This document shows positions 1 to 8,351 of a stretch of 32,159 bases of DNA, piece by piece; position 1 is the stretch's first letter, and each line of letters begins with the position of its first letter. A model generated the notes under the pieces. That model did no database searches. It had not been told where the DNA came from and saw only the letters and a list, made by a program, of their open reading frames with translations. The stretch lies in NCBI GenBank assembly GCA_029259595.1, contig JAJDEW010000053.1, forward strand, positions 1 through 32,159. The letters are read 5' to 3'. The position numbers and the translations under genes are program-made. The DNA is from Planctomycetota bacterium. GTDB taxonomy: Bacteria > Planctomycetota > UBA1135 > GCA-002686595.

Positions 1-147
1 CTGTTCTGCCACGGCTGTCGCGAAGCCTGGAGCGGTCATGGCACGCGCATCTACGGGCCCGACGCCGGGCACTCGGTCGCGTTCGACGGCTTCTACGACG
101 GCGGCACTTTCGGCGGAAACGACGCGGCGACCTACATCAAGGACTGA
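1..147 (+). CDS. C-terminal end of an unidentified protein (5' truncated)
   Basis: The first reading frame is open from base 1 and closes with TGA at 145-147, giving the last 48 residues of a protein whose start lies outside the window. The fragment is rich in Gly, Asp and aromatics (for example HGTRIYGPDAGH and FDGFYDGGTFGGNDAA) and has two Cys residues in FCHGC. This composition suits an extracellular beta-rich protein, but I do not recognise the family. It is convergent with the FG-GAP gene, whose stop lies 57 bases downstream. Reading as coding rests on the open frame at the edge and the natural-looking residue composition. Confidence 0.55.
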   Translation: MFCHGCREAWSGHGTRIYGPDAGHSVAFDGFYDGGTFGGNDAATYIKD

Positions 148-204
148 GTTCCGTTCAGTCCGTCAGCGGGTCGCCAATCGCACAAGGTCGAGACGGTTGT
201 GCAG

Positions 205-1509
205 CTAGCGCGCGCGCGTTGCGATGCGCCCGCGCAAGACCTGGCGCAGGGACACGACCTCGGCCCGCCCGGGACTGAAGCCGAACGGACCCGGAGCTCC
301 GATCAGAAGCTCCGCGAAACCGTCCCCGTCGAGGTCCGGCAAGCTCGCGATCGACGCTCCATAGCGCTCGCCTGGCAAGCGGCCGCTCAGCGCGCCCAGG
401 GTCGTCGCGTCCGCGCTCGAGACCAGACGCACGCGGCCGGTGCGCGCCGGCAAACCGCTCCACACGGGATCCTGCCGCAAGCCCACCGCGAGATCGCCCA
501 AGCGATCGCCGTCGAGGTCAGGCACGCGCTCGAGCGTGTCCCCCATCACGTTGCTGCCGGGGTCGGGCAGATCCGAATCGTCGGTGAAGGCCAGCACGCT
601 GCCGTCCGCCCCCGAACGGATCTGCACGACGCTCTGGCCGGCGAGCCCGGCCGCCCAGTCGGGGATCCCGTCGCCGTTCACGTCCTCCAGCGCGAGCGAC
701 GCCGTCAGCGGAGCGGTCCACGTCCACAGCGGCGCCCCGTCGCGTCCCGAGTAGGCCGTGACGAGGTTCGTGCCGAGCGTCAAGAGGCAGCTCCACGCGA
801 AGTGATGCGTCGTCGCTCCAACGAGGTAGTCGGCGGCTCCATCGCGATCGACGTCGCCGAGCTCGCCGAGGAAGCCGCCCGTCGCCCCGCCGACGTCGGG
901 CCCGGTGACGACGCGCGCGAGGCCGATCGAAGAGGCGTAGACGAACGCTTGGCCGGGGATCCCGAAGTCGCCGACCGTCGCCGAGTCGCCGGCACAAGAC
1001 ACGATGTAGACGCCCGCTTGTCCCGCCAGGAAATCGCTGAGTCCGTCGCCGTCGAAGTCGCCGATGGGCCCGTAGTTCGGCGAGACCGCCATCTGGAAGA
1101 GCGGCTGGCCGGTCGCGCTCGAGCGCACGCTGCCGGACAACAGCGGATCTCCCAGGCCGTCTCCGTCGAAGTCGCCCACGTCGCCGGCCCGCAGCTCGCC
1201 CGCGAACTCGCGCAACGGCGTGCCGGTCGCTCCGGAGTAGACGCGGGTGAAGGCCTCGGGCGCCTTCGGCGGCGCGGCGCGACGCAGGCCGCTGACGCCG
1301 AACTCCGGCACTCCGTCGCGGTCCAGATCGTCGAAGACGCCGACGGCGCTACCGAAGCTCGTCTCACCCTCGCGGGGACCGAGCTTGAAGTGCGGCTCCT
1401 GAGCCACGCTGGAAAGGGCCGGACCGAAGGCGAGGAGACCGGCGACGAACGCGGAGGCGAGCTGCATGGGAGGACTCGGGGCAGGGGTTCGAGATTGGGC
1501 GTCCGCCAT
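205..1509 (-). CDS. FG-GAP/VCBS repeat protein, exported
   Basis: A protein of 434 residues with about seven FG-GAP-type repeats, each centred on a calcium-binding loop of the DxDxDG type: FDDLDRDG, VGDFDGDG, IGDFDGDG, LGDVDRDG, LEDVNGDG, VPDLDGDR and LPDLDGDG. These span nearly the whole mature chain and should fold as an integrin-alpha-like beta-propeller outside the cytoplasm. A hydrophobic export signal (LASAFVAGLLAFGPALSSVAQ) follows the start. The start is ambiguous: ATG at 1509 supplies an Arg-containing n-region and sits 6 nt after a TAGCTA -10-like box, while ATG at 1467 begins directly at the signal peptide. Neither has a clear Shine-Dalgarno. No catalytic domain is visible; a binding or adhesive role is typical of the family, but the ligand cannot be inferred. 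Confidence 0.88.
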   Translation of the reverse strand: MADAQSRTPAPSPPMQLASAFVAGLLAFGPALSSVAQEPHFKLGPREGETSFGSAVGVFDDLDRDGVPEFGVSGLRRAAPPKAPEAFTRVYSGATGTPLREFAGELRAGDVGDFDGDGLGDPLLSGSVRSSATGQPLFQMAVSPNYGPIGDFDGDGLSDFLAGQAGVYIVSCAGDSATVGDFGIPGQAFVYASSIGLARVVTGPDVGGATGGFLGELGDVDRDGAADYLVGATTHHFAWSCLLTLGTNLVTAYSGRDGAPLWTWTAPLTASLALEDVNGDGIPDWAAGLAGQSVVQIRSGADGSVLAFTDDSDLPDPGSNVMGDTLERVPDLDGDRLGDLAVGLRQDPVWSGLPARTGRVRLVSSADATTLGALSGRLPGERYGASIASLPDLDGDGFAELLIGAPGPFGFSPGRAEVVSLRQVLRGRIATRAR

Positions 1510-1515
1510 GCTAGT

Positions 1516-1521
1516 TAGCTA
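1516..1521 (-). promoter_or_regulatory. -10-like box (TAGCTA) before FG-GAP gene
   Basis: On the minus strand TAGCTA lies exactly 6 nt before the ATG at 1509, inside the 21-base gap to the preceding gene. The spacing would put transcription at or next to the start codon, so a leaderless mRNA is possible. No convincing -35 is visible. Confidence 0.3.
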
Positions 1522-1530
1522 ATGCAGCGA

Positions 1531-2535
1531 CTAATCCGAGGGACGGTACTTCCCACCGCCAGGACAGAGCTCCGATGTACGCTCTGTTTCTCGGAGAAAC
1601 CAACGAAGTGCATTGCCGTAGGCATTCACCGGATTCTCAGAGCCCTCGCTAGTCAGTATGTAGTCAATGCTCCCACCAGGTCCCTGAAGTCGCATTCGTG
1701 ACGCTGCAGCCAGCTCATGCAACTCGGTCTCACTCGCGAAGTACCTGGATTCAGTTGATGTCATCAAGGCAGACTTGTCGGGGCAGCGGTCGTAGACCAG
1801 TCCAGGTTTCAATCGCAATGGCTTTTGGGAGCAGGGCGATCTAAACGAGAGCGTATAGGCCGAAGGCTCGTCCACATATCTGATGGAGTACGGGTTCGAC
1901 CGCTCCTCGATGTGCGTCACGCAGATGAGGAACAAGCGATCGTCAGCGTGTCTCCCCCTCGCAAGAAGATTTCCGAGATGAGGCGTAGACGGGTCAATCT
2001 CGGCTCTGATTTGCTCAGTGAGCCCTGTCTCCATGACGGTCAGGATCGCGACCTGATTCTCCTTCTCCATGTACACGAGGATTGTGAGCTTGTCCCTTGA
2101 GACGTTTTCGATCTCGTCGGTGATGGTTTCTGCCAAGTACGCAGGCGCTTCTCCAATTCTACGAAGCCAATCCGGCTCCGCTATTGCACCTTGCGCCTCC
2201 CAGCAGTCACGATGATTTTCGACACACCCTGCCTGCCTGTCCCGCAGGCTGCGCCTTGCAACGTCTTGGGGTGAAGGCGGGCGACAACTTAAGCAAGGCG
2301 CATGCTTCTTTGAGGCCTCAGAAAGCGCCATCGCTACCCTGCTGGAACGCAGGTACTGGCAGCTGCTCTTGTGGTACTTGGACCCTGTCTTGGTAACGAA
2401 CACCTGTCGGCTGTCGTTCTGCACGGCGAATTCATGTTGTTGGCAAGCCCAGATCGCCGATCGCTCAGCAAGGGCCACAGCACTGCCGCACGTAAGGAGA
2501 ATACTCACCAGTGCTCGTAGGAAGATTCGCAACAT
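1531..2535 (-). CDS. Exported orphan protein with YHxxxC...CxxC motif
   Basis: A 334-residue protein of unknown function. A signal peptide is clear at residues 1-23 (LRALVSILLTCGSAVALA). Shortly after it comes VTKTGSKYHKSSCQYL followed by HAPCLSCRPP. This Tyr-His-x3-Cys ... Cys-x2-Cys module is a small probable metal-binding or redox element that I know from the tails of exported nucleases and other envelope proteins. The remaining 240 residues match nothing I recognise and contain further Cys residues (near SPCSQKP, YDRCPDK and SELCPGG). The start has a plausible AGAGG Shine-Dalgarno 7 nt upstream. Base composition is clearly less GC-rich than in the surrounding genes, with more A/T at third codon positions, which suggests acquisition from another lineage. 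The FG-GAP gene follows 21 bases downstream on the same strand. Confidence 0.7.
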   Translation of the reverse strand: MLRIFLRALVSILLTCGSAVALAERSAIWACQQHEFAVQNDSRQVFVTKTGSKYHKSSCQYLRSSRVAMALSEASKKHAPCLSCRPPSPQDVARRSLRDRQAGCVENHRDCWEAQGAIAEPDWLRRIGEAPAYLAETITDEIENVSRDKLTILVYMEKENQVAILTVMETGLTEQIRAEIDPSTPHLGNLLARGRHADDRLFLICVTHIEERSNPYSIRYVDEPSAYTLSFRSPCSQKPLRLKPGLVYDRCPDKSALMTSTESRYFASETELHELAAASRMRLQGPGGSIDYILTSEGSENPVNAYGNALRWFLRETERTSELCPGGGKYRPSD

Positions 2536-2749
2536 CAGCTAGCCTCTGCTCGAGTAGTGATTCCAGGTCGCCGAGAGAAGTCGAGATGCCCACGCGTGGA
2601 ACTTGAGCGATTCCACCTTCATGTTGATCGGACCAGGCTAGTCTCGTTGGACACGACCTTGAGGTGGCCTTCGAGCATGGCTAGGACTGATAAGCAGATT
2701 CCAGTGCCAGGTCCTTGAACACCGAGTTCGCCTTGTTGAAAGTCGAGGA

Positions 2750-3265
2750 ATGAAGATCAAGATCCATCCATTTTCTCTCGCTCTCGGAGCGCTCCTAGTT
2801 GCCGTCGTTGGGACGCTGTTGGCATGGCAAGTGCCTGTTTCGCCAACGGCACTGCAAAGGGTGCGAGTCCTGGGGCCCGTCGAGGTCGTGGCTCCACAGA
2901 TTGTGAATCTCGAGTCGATCAACTACGACGAGGGGGATGCGATGGGCTACCTGCTCTGTCCTGGGGGGAACACGCCGATCTTCCAGGTGCCACCCGACCG
3001 GAGCCTTGTCGTCACGAACTGGGAGGCAGACGTCGATTCGTTCCTGAGTCTGGCGGAGGAGACCATGTCAGGCACAGAGATCCGCTTGTCAGGGTGCACT
3101 GCGGTCCCCGCTGGCTCATGCTTCAGTCCGAACGTCTCATCCGCGCATTTTGACTACCCGATGGGCCTCAGATTCGCGCCCGGGTCAAGAGTAGTGATCT
3201 TCAACGCAACTGGAGTTGCAGACAAGAAGGCGGCGTTCCGGCTAAGCGGGTATCTCAAAGAATAG
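2750..3265 (+). CDS. Small N-terminally anchored hypothetical protein
   Basis: A 171-residue protein with a basic start (MKIKIHPF) and a single hydrophobic segment at about residues 8-26, which would act as an uncleaved anchor or signal peptide. The rest is predicted to be extracytoplasmic and contains three Cys (LLCPGG, LSGCT, GSCFSP). The region PPDRSLVVTNWEADVDS and the later GLRFAPGSRVVIFNATG look like beta strands of a small sandwich domain. I do not recognise the family. The start is preceded by GAGGA, too close to the ATG for a normal Shine-Dalgarno. TAGTCT (2639-2644) and TAGGAC (2682-2687) upstream resemble the -10 boxes of this window. Like its divergent neighbour, it is less GC-rich than the rest. 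Confidence 0.65.
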   Translation: MKIKIHPFSLALGALLVAVVGTLLAWQVPVSPTALQRVRVLGPVEVVAPQIVNLESINYDEGDAMGYLLCPGGNTPIFQVPPDRSLVVTNWEADVDSFLSLAEETMSGTEIRLSGCTAVPAGSCFSPNVSSAHFDYPMGLRFAPGSRVVIFNATGVADKKAAFRLSGYLKE

Positions 3266-3783
3266 CCCTCGCGTCTAACGTCTAGCCCATGACGGAGAGT
3301 CCTAAACTCGCGGAGGAGCGCGTCCTGCGGGGGGGGCCTACGACGCCTTACTCGCAAGTAGGGTTGAGACGTGCATTGTGCCTAAGGAATTCTTGGTCAG
3401 GACACTAGTCTAGAGCCGCAGCTCACCTCTCCGCCGTACGCCCTAGGACCGCTCGACGGCCCCTGTATTCGTGCGTGGCGGAGAACCGTTGCCATGACAA
3501 ACTTCAACTTGTTTCGAGCTCGCTTGCGGGCGCTTGCCGCGCGGTGCGTTCCGCGCCCGGTGTGGCTCGGTGCGCCAAGCAGCGTCGTCCGGCACCCACG
3601 GGACCCTTTCCAGTGCGGTGCGGCCTAAGCGCAGCCAGCCCTCCTTCGACGGAGGACCTCACTCACTCCAGGGAGGGCCGGCGTCTTGATCGCCGAGGCG
3701 CGTTCTCGATTGGCGCTTGCGGAATCGCACCGTCAGGGCGGCATACTCCGTCGCTTCCGAAACCGCCCTGCGAGCGTGTGACC
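3266..3783. other. 518-base gene-free stretch
   Basis: No convincing coding sequence was found on either strand. An open frame continues upstream of the next gene to 3475, but its translation is Arg/Cys-rich and lacks a signal, so I read it as untranslated. A palindromic CTAGTCTAG lies at about 3409-3417. It contains the TAGACT hexamer on the minus strand and TAGTCT on the plus strand and may be promoter-related. The first half still has the lower GC of the island to the left; composition returns to normal by about 3500. Confidence 0.4.
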
Positions 3784-5433
3784 ATGCCGAGCTCTTCGAC
3801 GAACCGCTTTTCCGCAACGAAGCCCTGCACCTGGGCCCTGGTCGGGCTCGCCCTGTGTGGAGTGGTCCACGCCGCTGTGCAGGAGGCGCCGAGCGCCGGG
3901 CCGGAGCAGCTGACGGTCGTGACCTGGAACATCTGGCACGGCGGACGCGAGGACGGGGAAGAGCTCGGGCCGGCGCGCGGGGCCGACGTTCTGCGCACGA
4001 GCGCGGCCGACCTGGTCGCGTTGCAGGAGACCTACGGATCGGGCGAGCGGCTGGCGGCCGAGCTGGGCTTCACGCTGCATCCGCGCGGCACGAACGTGTC
4101 GATCCTGAGCCGCTTCCCGATCCGCGAAGACCTCTCGGTCGGTGACGACTTCCAGTGCGTCGGTGCGCTGGTCGAGCTGCCGGACGCGACGCTCGTCGCC
4201 TTTTACTCGTTGTGGTTGCCCTACAGCGCGGAAATCTGGGAGCCAGGGACGCGCGACACCTCGCAGCCGGGGGCGCTGCTGGCGGCCTGTGAGGCCTCGG
4301 CGCGCGCGCTGCAGACGACGTGGAACGCGATCGACGCGCGCCTGTCGCATCCGCGCTACGCCGACGTGCCGATCCTCATCGCCGGCGACTTCAACTCGAT
4401 GTCGCACCTCGACTACGGTGAGATCGGCTTCGACCAGTACGGTGCCGTCGTCGACTGGCCGACGAGCCATGTCCTGGCGCGGGCCGGCTTCCGCGATTCC
4501 TACCGCGAGTGCAACCCCGTCATCGATCGCACGCGCGACAGCACGTGGACGCCGCGCTTTCCCGAGCAGGAGCAGGACCGCATCGACTTCGTGCACTACC
4601 GCGCCGCGCGCTGGCGCGCGCGCGAGTCGCGGGTCGTGCGCTCGCATCCGGACGGCTTTCCGTCCGATCACGCCGTCGTGCGAACGGTGTTTCAGCGCGT
4701 AGCCGCTCCGGAGGACGACGCTCGGGCACTGCGCGCGGTCAGCTACAACATCCGCCACGGCGAGGGCATGGACGGCGCGATCGACCTCGCACGCACGGCG
4801 GACGTCCTGCGCGCGCTGCGGCCCGACGTCGTCGGGCTGCAAGAGGTCGACTTGCGCGCCACGCGCAGCGCGGGTCAGAACCAGGCGCTCGAGCTGGCCG
4901 AACACCTCGGGCTGCACCCCGCCTTCGGCTCGTTCATGGACTTCCAGGGCGGGCGCTACGGCATGGCGGTGCTCTCCCGCCATCCGATCGTCGACGTCCG
5001 GAGCCTGCGGTTGCCCGACGGGAACGAGCCGCGCGTCGCGCTGCTGGTCGAGGTGCGCCTCCCCGCGGGCGACACGGTGGTGCTCGTCAACGTGCACTTC
5101 GACTGGGTCGCGGACGACGCCTTCCGATTCGCGCAGGCCTCGACGCTGGCCGCGCACCTCGCGACGCTGCAACGGCCCTACGTCCTCCTGGGTGACTTCA
5201 ACGACCTGCCCGCTTCGCGCACGCTCGAGCTGTTTCGTCCGCTCGCGACCGAGGCCACGAAGCCGCGCGACGCGCGTTGGACCTTTCCTTCGACCGCGCC
5301 GGAACGCGAGATCGACTTCCTCTTCTGCGCGCCACCTGCGGCCTGGAGCGTCGCCGACGTCCGCGTGATGGCCGAGCGCGTGGCCTCCGACCACCGCCCG
5401 GTCTTCGCCGACTTGCGCTTGCGCGCCGAGTAG
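3784..5433 (+). CDS. Exported tandem endonuclease/exonuclease/phosphatase (EEP) protein
   Basis: A 549-residue protein with a signal peptide (residues about 14-31, ending GVVHAAVQ) and two complete EEP (DNase I-like) domains. Domain 1 (about 43-303) shows TWNIWHGG (Asn49), LQETYG (Glu82), AGDFNSMSHLD (Asp202, Asn204) and SDHAVV (Asp295, His296). Domain 2 (about 317-547) shows SYNIRHGEG (Asn322), LQEVD (Glu354), NVHFDW (His438), LGDFNDLP (Asp471, Asn473) and SDHRPVF (Asp536, His537). Such metal-dependent domains cleave phosphodiesters or phosphomonoesters in nucleic acids, lipids or sugar phosphates; the substrate cannot be told here. In domain 1 the position matching His438 is Trp (SLWLPY), so the two sites probably differ. 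The start is chosen because ATG at 3784 begins directly at the signal peptide. It is convergent with the kinase, 13 bases between stop codons. Confidence 0.9.
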   Translation: MPSSSTNRFSATKPCTWALVGLALCGVVHAAVQEAPSAGPEQLTVVTWNIWHGGREDGEELGPARGADVLRTSAADLVALQETYGSGERLAAELGFTLHPRGTNVSILSRFPIREDLSVGDDFQCVGALVELPDATLVAFYSLWLPYSAEIWEPGTRDTSQPGALLAACEASARALQTTWNAIDARLSHPRYADVPILIAGDFNSMSHLDYGEIGFDQYGAVVDWPTSHVLARAGFRDSYRECNPVIDRTRDSTWTPRFPEQEQDRIDFVHYRAARWRARESRVVRSHPDGFPSDHAVVRTVFQRVAAPEDDARALRAVSYNIRHGEGMDGAIDLARTADVLRALRPDVVGLQEVDLRATRSAGQNQALELAEHLGLHPAFGSFMDFQGGRYGMAVLSRHPIVDVRSLRLPDGNEPRVALLVEVRLPAGDTVVLVNVHFDWVADDAFRFAQASTLAAHLATLQRPYVLLGDFNDLPASRTLELFRPLATEATKPRDARWTFPSTAPEREIDFLFCAPPAAWSVADVRVMAERVASDHRPVFADLRLRAE

Positions 5434-5446
5434 CGCTGCGGGCGGC

Positions 5447-8251
5447 TCAGCGCCCCGCGGCCAGCGGCTCGAACTGCGCGAAGGTGCCCAGGAGCTTGCT
5501 CTCGGCCCAGCCGGCTTCGGAGCCGACGATGAGTTGATCGCGCAGCTTGCGGGCGCGGTTCAGGAGAACCGTGGCGCGTGCGTCGTTGCCGTCCAGACGG
5601 TGGGCGGCAGCTAGCAGGAGCGCTGTCTCGGCGCCGTCCTTCAAGTTGATCGGGTTGATGTGGGACTCGCTGCGTTCGGCCGCCCGCAAGGCGGCCGGGG
5701 CGTCGCCGCTGAGGAGGCAAGCGCGGGTCATCGCGCCCCAGAACAGGAACTCCGGCATGCCGCGCAAGCCGGAGCGCAGCTCGCGGTCGAGCAGCGCGCG
5801 CGCGCGGGCCGGGTCGATGGTCGGATCGCCGGGAGTGGGCCCGCAGAGCAGGAAGGCCGACCCGAGCACCGTGCCGGGAGCGCGCTCGCGCTGCGCTTCG
5901 GCCCAGCTCAGGTAGTCCTCGCGCTCCAAGCTCCCCATCATGACCTCGCACGACATCCGGAAGCCGGCCAGGCCCGTGTCCGCCGCGAAGGAACCCAGAT
6001 CGCGCTCGAACCAGGCGAGGGCCCGGTCCAGCTGGCCGACCGAGGCGTAGTCGAAGCCCAGCTGTCGCGCGTTCCACGTGTGGTCGGGAGCCAGCTCGAG
6101 CAGGGCCTCCAGGGAACGCACGCACATGACGTCGTCCCCCACCATGCGGTACGCGTCGGCGAGCCGCTCGTAGAGCTGCGGCAAGTCCGGACGCAGGGCG
6201 ATCGCGGCCCGCAGGTGATCGATCGAACGGGGCTGCTCGGCGATGTAGAGCTCGCGCCCCGCGGTGAAGTTCAGGAGGAAGCTCTCGGGGTGGCGCTCGG
6301 CGCCCGCGCGCAGGATCGCGAGGCCTTCCGCCGGTCGCCTCAGCTCGGTCAGGCTCGCGCCGAGCAGAACCAAGGTCTCGGGCCCGGTGTCGGCCAGCTC
6401 GGGAGACTGCGCCAACTCGGAGATCTGCGCGGCGTCGTTCTCGACCAGGGCGAAGCGCACCGTCGTGCGGAAGGGATCCGTGTCCAGGTCGAGGCCGATG
6501 CCCGTCACGAGGTCCACGTCGGCCGAGCCGCTGCCCTCCATGCGGCGCAGGATGCGGCCCCAACCGTCGAAGCCGAGCGCGATGCGGATGCCCAGCTCGG
6601 AGTCGCGCAAGGCGGCCAGGCGTTCGCTCAGAGTGGGCGCGTCGAGATCGAGGCCGTAGTCCTGGAAGGCGCGCGCGTACTCCGCGTCGAGATCCTCGTC
6701 CGTCTCGGTGATGCCCGTCTGCACCTGGCGCATCTCGAGGTCGGTCAAGGCGTCGAGCAGCCGGTGCTCGACGGCCAGCTCGGCGACGCGCACCTGTTCG
6801 GCTTCCCAGGCGCTCTCCGTGACGAGCACGAGCTCGCGTGCGCGCCGCAAGAGAGAAGAGTCGGCGTCGCCGGCTTCGACCAACCGCAGCCCGCCACGCG
6901 CGACGTCGAGCGCCTGCTCGAAGGCGCCGGCGCGTTCGGAGATCAACGCCTCGGCCTGGACGTCGTCGAAGGCCTGCGCCAGCTCGGCGCGGCGCGTACG
7001 GCGCTGCGCGTCGACCCACCACCAACCGCCGGCGGCGAGGAGCAACGTCAGACCGAAGAGCGACGTCAGTTGCAGGCGTCGGCGTGAGCGCTCGGCCTGC
7101 AGACGCCCTTCCGCGGCCGCGAGCTGCGCCTCGTGCGCGGCGGATTCGAGGCGCGCGAGGTGTGCGGCGATGGCGTCGGCGAGCTGTTCGGCGTTCCTCG
7201 GACGGGCCTCGCGCGCCGGCATCAAGCAGCTCTGGCAGAGCCGCTTCAGCTCGCCGGAGGCGGGCGACGCCGCGATCCGCGCGTTGGCTTCGTCCAGCTC
7301 GGCCAGCGCGGCCAGCTGCACCAGGCCGGCGCTGTCGGTGGCGACGTAGGGCGGCTTGCCCGTCAGGATCTCGCACAGGATCGCGCCCAGGGCAAAGACA
7401 TCGGCGCGTTCGTCCAGCTGCGCGACGTTGCCGCGCGCCTGCTCGGGCGCCATGTAGGCCGGCGTGCCCAGGACGTTGCCGACGAGCGAACCCGAGCTCG
7501 ATTCCGGACCGCTCCGCACGGTCGCGATCACGGTCTGCGCCGCATCCTGCGGCGCGCGGTCGTCGGCGTCCTCGCCTTCGCGCTGCAAGACCTTCGACAG
7601 GCCCCAGTCGACGACCTGCACCTCGCCGAAGCTACCGACCATGACGTTGGCCGGCTTCAGGTCGCGGTGGATGACGCGCTTCGAATGGGCGTAGGCCATC
7701 GTCTGGCAGACCGCCGCGAAGATCGAGAGGAAGCGGACGCGGTCGTCGTCGACGGAGGTGCGCTCGGCCAGCATCTCCGCCAGCGTGCGCCCCTTGATCA
7801 GCTTCATCGTGAACCACGGCCGCTCGTCCGAGGTCAGCCCCAGCTCGTAGACCGGGACGATGCCCGGGTGTTGCAGCTGCCCGCCGATCTGGGCCTCTTC
7901 GACGAAGCGTTCGATCACCTCGGGCCGATCCGAGAGCTCGCCGTGCACCACCTTCATGGCGACGTCGCGCCCCAGCTCGTGATCGTGGCCGCGCAGCACG
8001 ACGCCCATCCCGCCGCGCGCGATCTCGCCCAGGATGCGGTACTTGCTGCGGTCCTCGTGGCGCAGCTTGGCCTCGAAGGTCGCGGCCTCGGCCGGTCGTT
8101 CGCCGGGCGGCTCGTCGCTTCCGTCCAGATCGACCTGCGGCTTTCGCCCGGCTCGTCGGCCGATCGTATCCAGCAGGGAATCGCCGGTACGCGGCTTTCT
8201 TCCGGGCAGCGGCGCGGGCGAACCGGGGTCGGAAGGGGGCTCGGAAGTCAT
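5447..8251 (-). CDS. Membrane-anchored Ser/Thr protein kinase with TPR-rich C-terminus
   Basis: A 934-residue PknB-type kinase. The kinase domain (about 71-365) has the Gly loop ARGGMGVV, Lys100 (VAMKVV), HRDLKPANV with catalytic Asp197, a DWG metal motif at 215-217 in place of DFG, and [10 protein letters not shown] as the activation-segment end. A single transmembrane helix lies at about 395-413 ([19 protein letters not shown]). The extracytoplasmic half has helical repeats of TPR type (for example [20 protein letters not shown] and [17 protein letters not shown]). Phosphorylation targets are unknown. An open frame extends upstream to 8371, but ATG at 8251 is preferred because the extra segment is low-complexity and would overlap the end of the upstream gene. 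That gene, the nuclease/helicase, ends 100 bases upstream on the same strand. Confidence 0.92.
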   Translation of the reverse strand: MTSEPPSDPGSPAPLPGRKPRTGDSLLDTIGRRAGRKPQVDLDGSDEPPGERPAEAATFEAKLRHEDRSKYRILGEIARGGMGVVLRGHDHELGRDVAMKVVHGELSDRPEVIERFVEEAQIGGQLQHPGIVPVYELGLTSDERPWFTMKLIKGRTLAEMLAERTSVDDDRVRFLSIFAAVCQTMAYAHSKRVIHRDLKPANVMVGSFGEVQVVDWGLSKVLQREGEDADDRAPQDAAQTVIATVRSGPESSSGSLVGNVLGTPAYMAPEQARGNVAQLDERADVFALGAILCEILTGKPPYVATDSAGLVQLAALAELDEANARIAASPASGELKRLCQSCLMPAREARPRNAEQLADAIAAHLARLESAAHEAQLAAAEGRLQAERSRRRLQLTSLFGLTLLLAAGGWWWVDAQRRTRRAELAQAFDDVQAEALISERAGAFEQALDVARGGLRLVEAGDADSSLLRRARELVLVTESAWEAEQVRVAELAVEHRLLDALTDLEMRQVQTGITETDEDLDAEYARAFQDYGLDLDAPTLSERLAALRDSELGIRIALGFDGWGRILRRMEGSGSADVDLVTGIGLDLDTDPFRTTVRFALVENDAAQISELAQSPELADTGPETLVLLGASLTELRRPAEGLAILRAGAERHPESFLLNFTAGRELYIAEQPRSIDHLRAAIALRPDLPQLYERLADAYRMVGDDVMCVRSLEALLELAPDHTWNARQLGFDYASVGQLDRALAWFERDLGSFAADTGLAGFRMSCEVMMGSLEREDYLSWAEAQRERAPGTVLGSAFLLCGPTPGDPTIDPARARALLDRELRSGLRGMPEFLFWGAMTRACLLSGDAPAALRAAERSESHINPINLKDGAETALLLAAAHRLDGNDARATVLLNRARKLRDQLIVGSEAGWAESKLLGTFAQFEPLAAGR

Positions 8252-8351
8252 GCGGGCGTCGGGCGAACGGAAGGACGGTGAGGGCGCGGCCGCCAGAGCA
8301 TACCCGGCCCGCGCGCAGGTGCGGCCGGAAGCCTCGCCGTCCTCTCCTTCG

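Noticed and set aside
5433..5453. GCGCTG/CAGCGC hairpin over the two convergent stop codons
   Set aside because: The stem is only six pairs with a nine-base loop and no T-run on either strand; such pairs are frequent by chance in this GC-rich DNA.
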